A stretch of 5,248 nt of DNA from Lentisphaeria bacterium (GCA_024405235.1 JAKSPA010000144.1:1-5248), one strand, 5' to 3'. Positions 1 to 5,246 are shown, counted from the stretch's first letter. The notes: generated by a model not told the origin, from the sequence alone. Made by a program: numbers and translations.

Positions 1-126
1 GGACGCGATTTTGCGGTAATTGACCAAAGCGACCAAAGCGACCAAAGCGAATTGAGAATTGAGAATTGAGAATTGAGAATTGAGAATTGTGCAGCCAGAA
101 TATTGTTTCGTGGCGGCGCGGTTCAT
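1..126 (-). CDS. Partial reading frame through tandem repeats, product unknown
   Basis: An ATG at 126-124 opens a stop-free frame of 42 codons that leaves the window at position 1, so the C-terminus is unseen. It begins MNRAATKQYSGC. It then reads through a 7-nt repeat as the period ILNSQFS, and through a 9-nt repeat as Ala-Leu-Val three times, then NYRKIAS. A Shine-Dalgarno GGAGG lies 7 nt before the ATG (134-138 on the plus strand), the strongest in the window. The frame starts 42 nt after the stop of the GmhA-like gene on the same strand, so it may be the next operon gene. Against a real gene: the residues come mostly from low-complexity DNA, and both repeats are stop-free in all three minus-strand frames, so openness there proves little. 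I recognise no family. It could be a phase-variable gene start or a chance frame. Confidence 0.4.
   Translation of the reverse strand, partial: MNRAATKQYSGCTILNSQFSILNSQFALVALVALVNYRKIAS
22..48. repeat. 9-nt tandem repeat, three perfect copies
   Basis: The unit GACCAAAGC occurs three times in a row at 22-30, 31-39 and 40-48. On the minus strand it reads GCTTTGGTC, which is Ala-Leu-Val in the frame that opens at 126. Because the unit is a multiple of three, a copy-number change would lengthen or shorten that peptide without shifting its frame. It directly abuts the 7-nt repeat array. Confidence 0.95.
49..89. repeat. 7-nt tandem repeat (GAATTGA), about 5.9 copies
   Basis: GAATTGA is repeated five times perfectly (49-83) and followed by GAATTG (84-89). 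On the minus strand the array reads as ATTCTCA units and has no stop codon in any frame, whereas on the plus strand it contains TGA. The unit length is not a multiple of three, so gain or loss of one copy by slipped-strand mispairing would shift any gene reading across it on the minus strand. AATTGAG-type heptamers also occur as purely intergenic repeats in many bacterial genomes, so the array alone does not prove a coding role. Confidence 0.95.
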
Positions 127-142
127 CGTGAATCCTCCGCGC
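116..142 (-). promoter_or_regulatory. Ribosome binding site and start codon within a predicted hairpin
   Basis: On the minus strand, GCGCGG (142-137) can pair with CCGCGC (121-116), and inside it TTCA (132-129) can pair with TGAA (125-122) around a 3-nt CGA loop. This leaves AGGA (136-133) as a bulge. The Shine-Dalgarno GGAGG (138-134) is split between the lower stem and the bulge, and the ATG (126-124) spans the loop and upper stem. The folded form would limit ribosome access to the reading frame starting at 126. No T-tract follows, so it does not look like an intrinsic terminator for the upstream gene. The pairing was read by eye and no folding energy was computed. Confidence 0.4.
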
Positions 143-168
143 ACGTTCGTGAGATTCTTCGTCAAATA

Positions 169-804
169 CTACTCTGAAAAGAATCGCTCTTCCACCATGC
201 GGCAGATTGCATGATAGATTGGCAGGTGGAATTCTTGAACGCGGAAAGTCTCAGCGACAGGAGCCTTGATCGCCACATCGGCCATCTGCGCGAGAACGCC
301 GCCCTTCTCTCCCGTCAAGCCAATGACCTTCATGCCAGCAGCCTTCGCGACGGTTGCGGCAAGACGCGTGTTTTTTGAATTGCCGGAGGTGGAAATGCCA
401 AGCAGCAAGTCGCCTGGACGGCCAAGAGCGAAGAGCACCTGCGCATAGTCCATCTGACCATCCAGATCGTTGCGAACGGCGCTCAATGCGGAGGCAAAAC
501 CCGTCAGCGGAATGCATTTCAGACCACGCTGGAGCTTTGATGACAGCATCGCTGCATCTTCCTGAGCGCCAGCCTCATGAAGCGCCTTGGCAAAATCGTC
601 GGTCACAGGCCGTTTTCTGCAGAAGCCCTTGAGGAATTCGCCCGCGATATGATCGGCATCGGCGCAGGAACCGCCGTTTCCGCAGATGAAAAGGGTGTTT
701 CCAGACTCGAAAGCGTCTCCGATGAGTTCCGCCGCCATCACAATCTCCTGACGGCATGTTTCCAACTGAGGATAGTTCTGAAGAAGTGTGTCAAGAGGTA
801 ACAT
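169..804 (-). CDS. gmhA: GmhA-like SIS-domain phosphosugar isomerase
   Basis: Predicted 211-residue cytosolic SIS-domain protein related to GmhA, which converts sedoheptulose 7-phosphate to a heptose 7-phosphate for the LPS inner core. Visible signatures are the phosphosugar loop CGNGGSCADADH (41-52), a second loop GISTSGNSKN (136-145) and the C-terminal VQEFHLPIYH (189-198). H52, E56, Q190 and H198 match the positions of the metal and catalytic residues known in GmhA. The protein is about 20 residues longer than E. coli GmhA (192), because of an extra stretch around 67-102 between the first loop and the AVRND segment. The ETFRVQEFHLPIYH ending resembles a SIS subfamily often annotated only as phosphoheptose isomerase, so the exact substrate is uncertain. 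I chose ATG 804, with a weak GGAA 7 nt upstream. The frame is open to a TTG at 867, but those 21 extra codons look non-coding. The stop is TAG. It lies 77 nt after the rhomboid gene. Confidence 0.8.
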   Translation of the reverse strand: MLPLDTLLQNYPQLETCRQEIVMAAELIGDAFESGNTLFICGNGGSCADADHIAGEFLKGFCRKRPVTDDFAKALHEAGAQEDAAMLSSKLQRGLKCIPLTGFASALSAVRNDLDGQMDYAQVLFALGRPGDLLLGISTSGNSKNTRLAATVAKAAGMKVIGLTGEKGGVLAQMADVAIKAPVAETFRVQEFHLPIYHAICRMVEERFFSE

Positions 805-881
805 CGAACAATTCCAAAATTGAAATGAAACAGTGAAAATTGCGGGAATGAATGACAGCGATAGCAACTGCGACCGTCCGC

Positions 882-1718
882 CTACTCCTGATTCCTGCGG
901 CGCTTGAGTTCTTCCGAAGCGCGCTTCAGAGTGTATTTTTCCTGCGACGTGAGTTGCGAATAGCCCTGGCGGGACATCTTGTCCAGAATTCGGTTCAGTT
1001 CGTCCTGATCAAAGACGAACGGCTCGCTTGAATTGTATTCTGGCTCAGCGCGGCGTGTCTCCTCCTGTTTCGGCGGCTCCTGCCTGCGGCGTCTGCCGAA
1101 TCCGCCTGCATTATGCGAAGCCAATCTGATCAGCCTGCGCATGTAGATGAACCCGCCGAGAGCGCCTCCGAGATGCGCCAGATGCGCAACGCCGCCGTTT
1201 GCCCCGCCAATCTGGTATAGAATCTCCAGACCGCAGTAAACAAGCGCCAGCACCCACAATTTCATGCGTATCGGAGGGAAGATCAGCATGAATTCCGCGT
1301 ATGGGAATGCCACCGCCGTTGCCACCATGACGCCGAATTCAGCGCCTGACGCGCCGATGCAGAAGGAATTCGGACCGTTTGCCAGAAGGAAGAAGATACC
1401 GCCGATCAGTCCGCTGAAAAGATATAGGATGTACATTCTCGTCCTGCCGAGAACAGGCTCAATTATGTGTCCGAAGAGCCACAATCCATACATATTCCAG
1501 AAGATGTGTCCAAAACTTGCGTGGAAGAACTGGTATGTGAAAAGTCTCCAGAACTGCGCAGGGGAATTGGTATCTATGCAGCCCAATCCGACAAGACTCG
1601 GATTGATATTGCTTAGCACGAACACCGCAATATTGATGATTATCAACGTCGTCACGGCAGAATACTGCCATGAACCACCGCGCCGCTGTCTTCTATTATA
1701 ATCTCTTTCGCTGAACAT
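882..1718 (-). CDS. Rhomboid-family intramembrane serine protease
   Basis: A 278-residue membrane protein with about six hydrophobic segments (roughly 22-38, 69-90, 95-113, 122-138, 152-168 and 177-193). Rhomboids cut single-pass membrane proteins within the bilayer using a Ser-His dyad. The Ser motif IGASGAEFG places the nucleophile at S124. The motif AHLAHLGGALGG (178-189) places the catalytic His at H182. The loop-1 and TM2 signature HASFGHIFWNMYGLWLFG (66-83) is also typical. The catalytic core ends near 195. It is followed by a charged linker (about 200-230) and a C-terminal helical tail including LDKMSRQGYSQLTSQE, which resembles the small accessory domain found after rhomboids in Bacteroidota and PVC bacteria. 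The start is ATG 1718. Only a weak AAGAAG precedes it, plus an AGG about 12 nt away. It lies 45 nt after the epmA stop and is probably co-transcribed. The substrate cannot be told from the sequence. Confidence 0.93.
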   Translation of the reverse strand: MFSERDYNRRQRRGGSWQYSAVTTLIIINIAVFVLSNINPSLVGLGCIDTNSPAQFWRLFTYQFFHASFGHIFWNMYGLWLFGHIIEPVLGRTRMYILYLFSGLIGGIFFLLANGPNSFCIGASGAEFGVMVATAVAFPYAEFMLIFPPIRMKLWVLALVYCGLEILYQIGGANGGVAHLAHLGGALGGFIYMRRLIRLASHNAGGFGRRRRQEPPKQEETRRAEPEYNSSEPFVFDQDELNRILDKMSRQGYSQLTSQEKYTLKRASEELKRRRNQE

Positions 1719-1763
1719 CTTCTTGTATTGCCTGAAACTATGGTATTCTAACTTTCGGATTGT

Positions 1764-2717
1764 CTAAAATGCGCGAACCTGCGCAATGTCCTCTGCATTT
1801 GTGAGAACCATTGTTAGACGATCCAAGCCGATTGCGGTTCCCGCACACAGCGGAAATCCGTTCCAAATCGCATTCATGAATGGCTGATCCATCGGATAGA
1901 CTGGACGATTCTCCCGCGCACGCAATTCAGCCGTGCACTGGAAGCGCCGCTCCTGCTCCTGCGGATTCGCCAGCTCCGTGCACGCATTGCCGATTTCCAG
2001 ACCTACGACGTATAGCTCCCATCGCGCGACGAAACCAGGCTTGCCCGGCAGTTCGGCGGACAGGCCGCTGCACTCCATGGGATATTCCGTGAGGAAAAGC
2101 GGTGTCTCCAGCCCAAGATGCGGCTCGACCTGCGTGCAGAGAACCATCTCGAAATCTCCTGAATCTATTGCCTGACGAAGGGATACATCCGCATATTTTG
2201 CAAACGCCTCCTCAACCGTCATGCTCTGCCACGGCGACGCATAGTCGATGACATGCCCACGGAATGGCAGACGGCTTTCGCCTGGATGCGTGGCCTCCAC
2301 AGCAGCACGGACCATGCCCTGCACGTCGTCCATCAGAACGCGCCAGTCGCCGTTGAGACGATACCATTCGAGCATGGTGAACTCTTCGCGGTGGTGGTCT
2401 CCCGCTTCTCCGAATCTGAAGCATGGTCCGATTTCGAAGATTCGCGGATATCCTGCGGCCAAAAGGCGTTTCAGATGCAGTTCGGGAGAGGTCCTGAGCC
2501 ATTTCGATGGTCCCGACTCCACGGCATCGATGTAGTCCTCCAAAGCAGGAGCGGGAATTCTGACAGGCGATTCGACTTCCAGAAAATCCTCTTTGTCGAA
2601 CCATCTTCTGAGAGCCGCCATCATCTTGTTGCGGCTTCTGAGATTATCCTGCAGTTCCCGTAGTCTGGCGATGTCCTTTTTCGCCGCAACGCAATCTCTG
2701 TCAAAATGCAATTCCAT
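1764..2717 (-). CDS. epmA: EF-P lysylase EpmA (lysyl-tRNA synthetase paralog)
   Basis: A 317-residue protein (E. coli EpmA/PoxA/GenX has 325) made of a class II LysRS-type catalytic core with no anticodon-binding domain. EpmA activates (R)-beta-lysine with ATP and attaches it to a conserved lysine of elongation factor P, which relieves ribosome stalling at proline runs. Visible are EVESP (48-52), LRTSPELHLKRLLAAG (74-89), motif 2 from FEIGPCFRFGEAG (94-106) to EEFTMLEWYR (111-120), LYVVGLEIGNACTEL (235-249) and motif 3 CAGTAIGLDRLTMVL (291-305). A295 aligns with E. coli A298, which helps select beta-lysine, whereas LysRS has Gly there; this favours EpmA over a truncated LysRS. Start ATG 2717 has AAGG 6 nt upstream. 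The gene begins 8 nt after the lptD stop. EF-P and the aminomutase EpmB are not in the window. Confidence 0.93.
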   Translation of the reverse strand: MELHFDRDCVAAKKDIARLRELQDNLRSRNKMMAALRRWFDKEDFLEVESPVRIPAPALEDYIDAVESGPSKWLRTSPELHLKRLLAAGYPRIFEIGPCFRFGEAGDHHREEFTMLEWYRLNGDWRVLMDDVQGMVRAAVEATHPGESRLPFRGHVIDYASPWQSMTVEEAFAKYADVSLRQAIDSGDFEMVLCTQVEPHLGLETPLFLTEYPMECSGLSAELPGKPGFVARWELYVVGLEIGNACTELANPQEQERRFQCTAELRARENRPVYPMDQPFMNAIWNGFPLCAGTAIGLDRLTMVLTNAEDIAQVRAF

Positions 2718-2723
2718 CTTCGG

Positions 2724-2728
2724 CCTTA
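2724..2728 (-). promoter_or_regulatory. epmA Shine-Dalgarno overlapping the lptD stop codon
   Basis: On the minus strand the lptD stop TAA (2728-2726) runs straight into GG, giving TAAGG, and the epmA ATG follows 6 nt later. The AAGG is the only plausible ribosome binding site for epmA and supports ATG 2717 as the start. The arrangement suggests translational coupling: ribosomes terminating on lptD would sit over the epmA initiation site. Confidence 0.75.
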
Positions 2729-4354
2729 GATGTTGAGATTGAGTTTCACCTTCGGGAACGCGTTGAGACGCAGCAGGAAGAGCATTTCAAAATCATGGTC
2801 GTCCCATCCAAAACCAGCGACGACTGTCCAGCAGTGCAGTTCGCGCGTGAGATAATAATGATGCTCTTCGAGATTGTTCTTTTCGAAATCGTATTCGGCG
2901 GCGATCTCGAGACTGGTTTTGGAATTCAGCGGAATGTTGATCTGTCCGTGAATGGTGTCCGCGCTTTGGAAATGCCTCTTGATGTAGCTTGATTCGCCTG
3001 TGAAATCCGCCAGAGTGGAACCCATGGAATATGCGGAGCGTGAGAGATGCCTGTTGCGGTAGATGTATTTCATGCTGAAATGCCAATAATCTTCGCTGCC
3101 GTATGAGAATCCCGCTTCGCCGCGCTGAATGTCACCTGCGCCGATGTCGTGCAGGAGAGTTCCCCAGACGCTGAAATCCTTAAGCGGACGCAAGGTCAGG
3201 CATGTTCCGAAATCTCCCCAGTGGCGTCCTGTCTCGTCGCCTTCCGCATGATGTATGTCGAGATAGTTCTCCAACGAAATCAGCGTTCGTGTCTCGCCTT
3301 CGTTATTTCGTGCATGCAGGCGCTGATCCAGACCGATTCGCAGGAAATTCTGACGCTGCAGACGGTCTATTTCGTCGAAGAAATAGATATTGTCGCGATC
3401 GACGGACGGTGCGCCTGCGTACGTATAGTTGAAATACGGCTCTACGACATGCCGCAGATCCGTGAACTGCAGCCACGAGCTGTTGCATTTGAACCAATCG
3501 CCGAGAAGGCGCGAACGTCCCTCCAGACCGATTTCCGTCGCGATGCGCGTCTTCGCGCCGCCATCCGAATCGTATTTGGAAACGACAGGCGCATTGCCGC
3601 GCGGCTCATCTGGATTGTCTGCATCGATCCAATCCGCCAATTCGTTTTCGGAAACGCGTGTTCTGCTGGTACGCGAATAGGAAGTCGCACGGAAGCTTGC
3701 GCGCGGCGTCAGTGTGAGGAAATCGCCGAGATCCAACGGCGCCTGAATGGTATGGAGCGTGTCGGCTCGGAAGGCACCATAGTCGTCAGGATCGTTATGT
3801 AATGCATCGTTGTATTCCCAATCAAACATGACTTCGCTACGGTCGCGATCGAATTTGCGCCACTGCATGGTGTAGTAGCCTGCGGAATTCTCCGACGAAT
3901 AGACAATCGGAAGATCGTATATCGCTGTGCGCGGAATAGAGACAGTAAGTTCCGGCAGTTTTTCGCCGACCGTATTGAAAGTGTTGAGGCGCGGCCTGGC
4001 GGTCAGTGCGGCATGGATCCAGTTCTTGTCGTATGACAGCGTGGCAAAGGATTTCGGCTGCCCCCAATGGCGCCAGTCGTGACGGAACCAGTCGTCGAGC
4101 ATGGATATGTCGGAGAGATAATCCACGTTGATTCTAAGCGCCAGAGAATCTGAGAAATTCTCGCGCCAGTATGCCTTGACACGGAAGCGGTCGTCCTGCG
4201 ACTTGAAGCGACGGTCGAATCCCTTTTCGGTTTCCGCTGGCTTGAGGTCATGCAGGCCATAGAGGTTCGTGACGATTTCGCGCGTTTCGGTTGCATATTC
4301 CGTTGTCTGCCCCAAGGCGATTCCGCGCTTTGTCATTCCGTCTATGAAGAACTG
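2726..4354 (-). CDS. lptD: LptD beta-barrel part, downstream of a frame break
   Basis: About 543 codons carry the outer-membrane barrel of LptD, the translocon that inserts LPS into the outer leaflet together with LptE. Recognisable segments are FFIDGMTKRGIALG at the upstream edge, DLRHVVEPYFNYTY (about 3420-3462), a region with NIYFFDEIDRLQRQN just downstream, and alternating polar/hydrophobic strands to the end at LRLNAFPKVKLNLNI. The frame stays open upstream to a TTG at 4576, but the roughly 74 codons before 4354 do not look like LptD and overlap the N-terminal domain read in another frame. The homologous part therefore has no start codon of its own; the first in-frame ATG within it is at 4336. 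As sequenced, it would not be made as a secreted protein. No further break is seen down to the TAA at 2726, so the damage is either recent or a sequence error. Confidence 0.85.
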   Translation of the reverse strand, partial: QFFIDGMTKRGIALGQTTEYATETREIVTNLYGLHDLKPAETEKGFDRRFKSQDDRFRVKAYWRENFSDSLALRINVDYLSDISMLDDWFRHDWRHWGQPKSFATLSYDKNWIHAALTARPRLNTFNTVGEKLPELTVSIPRTAIYDLPIVYSSENSAGYYTMQWRKFDRDRSEVMFDWEYNDALHNDPDDYGAFRADTLHTIQAPLDLGDFLTLTPRASFRATSYSRTSRTRVSENELADWIDADNPDEPRGNAPVVSKYDSDGGAKTRIATEIGLEGRSRLLGDWFKCNSSWLQFTDLRHVVEPYFNYTYAGAPSVDRDNIYFFDEIDRLQRQNFLRIGLDQRLHARNNEGETRTLISLENYLDIHHAEGDETGRHWGDFGTCLTLRPLKDFSVWGTLLHDIGAGDIQRGEAGFSYGSEDYWHFSMKYIYRNRHLSRSAYSMGSTLADFTGESSYIKRHFQSADTIHGQINIPLNSKTSLEIAAEYDFEKNNLEEHHYYLTRELHCWTVVAGFGWDDHDFEMLFLLRLNAFPKVKLNLNI

Positions 4355-5018
4355 CAAATTGCCACACGCGTCCGAGACGCAGATATGCGCCGCGCTTTCC
4401 AGAATATCCCGGCCTGATGATTGTTCCGGACGTATTGTCCGTTGAGCCGTGCAGATACGGAAAATAGAAGACAGGCACGCTTCCAATCCATGCGGTGGCA
4501 TGTTTTGCAGTGAATGTCTTGTCTTCGGGATAGTATATGATCTCCTTCGCCTGCAGACGATAATGGGGCTTGTCAAGATCGCAGGTGCTCATCCAGCCGC
4601 TCTGAACACGCTGCGTACCGTCCGAATCGGCACCGCCGCCTTCGCCGCCGACATGCCAGACATCGGTATCAAGACGGAATGGCCCGAAATCAATGGTCTT
4701 TGTCTCAAGATTGCCGCGCACCGACGGAGCCTTCCACGTGCCACGGCCTTCTATCGTGACCACCACGCCGCCCTCGGCCGAATAATCGCGCGTCTCCTCA
4801 TTTACATAAGCCTCGCGGCAAGTCACCTTCACCGCACCATAGGAAATCTCCACATCGCCCTCCGCATGCGCCTGCGCAGAATCAACGGCGTATGAGACTT
4901 CGTCTGCCGACAACTGAAGCGGCGTCGTCTCGCCTTCCTGTCCGAAGACCGTCAGACTGCCAAACGCAACCATCGCCAATGCGAAAAGAAGAGCGCGAAT
5001 TGTATGATTCCTTTCCAT
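4248..5018 (-). CDS. lptD: LptD N-terminal part (signal peptide and periplasmic domain), frame-broken
   Basis: This frame encodes the start of the LPS-assembly protein LptD. From ATG 5018 it has a short basic start, a hydrophobic core (about 9-25) and a likely signal-peptidase site after LTVFG (26), giving an exported protein. The OstA/LptA-type beta-jellyroll follows, with LQLSADEV, AHAEGDVEISYG and VNEETRDYSAEGGVVV; this domain receives LPS from the LptA bridge. Then come HYRLQAKEIIYYPEDKTF, GSVPVFYFPYLHG and GYSGKRGAYLRLGRVWQ, which lead into the first barrel strands. LptD similarity stops near 4356 (about 221 residues). The remaining 35 or so codons to the stop at 4248 are out-of-frame read-through. 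The frame also extends upstream to a TTG at 5087, but the signal peptide supports 5018, or 5024 (ATG, two codons earlier). No clear Shine-Dalgarno is seen. Together the two parts give about 760 residues, a normal LptD size. Confidence 0.85.
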   Translation of the reverse strand: MERNHTIRALLFALAMVAFGSLTVFGQEGETTPLQLSADEVSYAVDSAQAHAEGDVEISYGAVKVTCREAYVNEETRDYSAEGGVVVTIEGRGTWKAPSVRGNLETKTIDFGPFRLDTDVWHVGGEGGGADSDGTQRVQSGWMSTCDLDKPHYRLQAKEIIYYPEDKTFTAKHATAWIGSVPVFYFPYLHGSTDNTSGTIIRPGYSGKRGAYLRLGRVWQFAVLHRRNDKARNRLGADNGICNRNARNRHEPLWPA

Positions 5019-5096
5019 AATCATTAATATAATTGACCATTGGGGGTTTGAGTAGTTTTTCCAATCCATGCGGCGCGTGCGGAACAACGCGATCGC

Positions 5097-5132
5097 CCCC
5101 CCACGAACGGCAGGGCCTGTGCGAGTGGGGGG
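5097..5132 (-). other. Long-loop GC hairpin in the lptD leader
   Basis: On the minus strand CCCCCCAC (5132-5125) is perfectly complementary to GTGGGGGG (5104-5097), an 8-bp stem with a 20-nt loop. No T-tract follows, so it does not resemble an intrinsic terminator. It could fold in the lptD leader RNA about 80 nt before the start codon. Its outer arm overlaps the first G-run of the quadruplex motif on the other strand, so the two structures cannot both form as DNA. Confidence 0.4.
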
Positions 5133-5160
5133 AGTGGATGGGCCATGTGGGAGTGGTGGG
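5127..5160 (+). other. G-quadruplex motif
   Basis: The plus strand carries four G-runs, GGGGGG (5127-5132), GGG (5140-5142), GGG (5149-5151) and GGG (5158-5160), separated by loops of 7, 6 and 6 nt. This fits the usual pattern of four G3+ tracts with loops of 1-7 nt. The plus strand is the template for lptD transcription, so a folded quadruplex would lie in the path of RNA polymerase just downstream of the candidate promoter. Another G-run lies at 5178-5181. Confidence 0.55.
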
Positions 5161-5187
5161 AATGTAGTAGAGCACGTGGGGCAACTT

Positions 5188-5218
5188 AGTATATAGTGTC
5201 TGCTGATTAATAGGCCAA
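5188..5218 (-). promoter_or_regulatory. Candidate promoter for the lptD operon
   Basis: On the minus strand TTGGCC (5218-5213) and TATATA (5195-5190) are separated by 17 nt and could serve as -35 and -10 elements; each matches the sigma-70 consensus at four of six bases. An overlapping TATACT (5193-5188) matches the -10 at five of six but with a 19-nt spacer. Transcription would start near 5182 and leave a leader of about 160 nt before the ATG at 5018. This is a consensus match only. The gaps downstream in the cluster are short and show no better candidate, in keeping with one operon. Confidence 0.4.
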
Positions 5219-5229
5219 TCTGATTCTCT

Positions 5230-5246
5230 GCGCCCTTCCAGGGCGC
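5230..5246. repeat. Short GC palindrome at the window edge
   Basis: GCGCCC (5230-5235) and GGGCGC (5241-5246) form a perfect 6-bp inverted repeat around the 5-nt loop TTCCA. No T-run follows on the minus strand, and the plus-strand continuation is cut off by the window end. It may be half of a terminator for an unseen neighbouring gene or a dispersed palindromic repeat. Confidence 0.45.

Noticed and set aside
22..89. CRISPR array
   Set aside because: The repeats are 7 and 9 nt long, contiguous and without spacers.
116..142. Intrinsic terminator after the GmhA-like gene
   Set aside because: A stem is present but no T-tract follows on the minus strand, and it overlaps a Shine-Dalgarno and start codon.
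805..867. N-terminal extension of the GmhA-like protein from TTG 867
   Set aside because: The 21 added residues (MLSLSFIPAIFTVSF...) have no counterpart in SIS isomerases, and the ATG at 804 starts at the usual distance from the first SIS loop.
3149..3802. Plus-strand open frame of 217 codons opposite lptD
   Set aside because: It lies wholly antisense to the well-supported LptD barrel, has no recognisable domain and is rich in Arg, Ile and Cys, as expected of a shadow frame.
4340..4365. Programmed ribosomal frameshift in lptD
   Set aside because: There is no clear slippery heptamer, no stop codon at the shift point and no internal Shine-Dalgarno, and the spacing suggests missing residues. 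LptD is not known to use recoding.
4356..4576. Upstream extension of the LptD barrel frame as a separate gene start
   Set aside because: These 74 or so codons start at TTG, show no LptD similarity and overlap the N-terminal domain, which is convincing in the other frame.
5019..5087. lptD start at TTG 5087 or ATG 5069
   Set aside because: Either would bury the clear signal peptide behind a charged and polar extension; ATG 5018 (or 5024) places it at the N-terminus.
5089..5096. GCGATCGC octamer (HIP1-like)
   Set aside because: A single copy in the window is easily explained by chance, and nothing else suggests a cyanobacterium.
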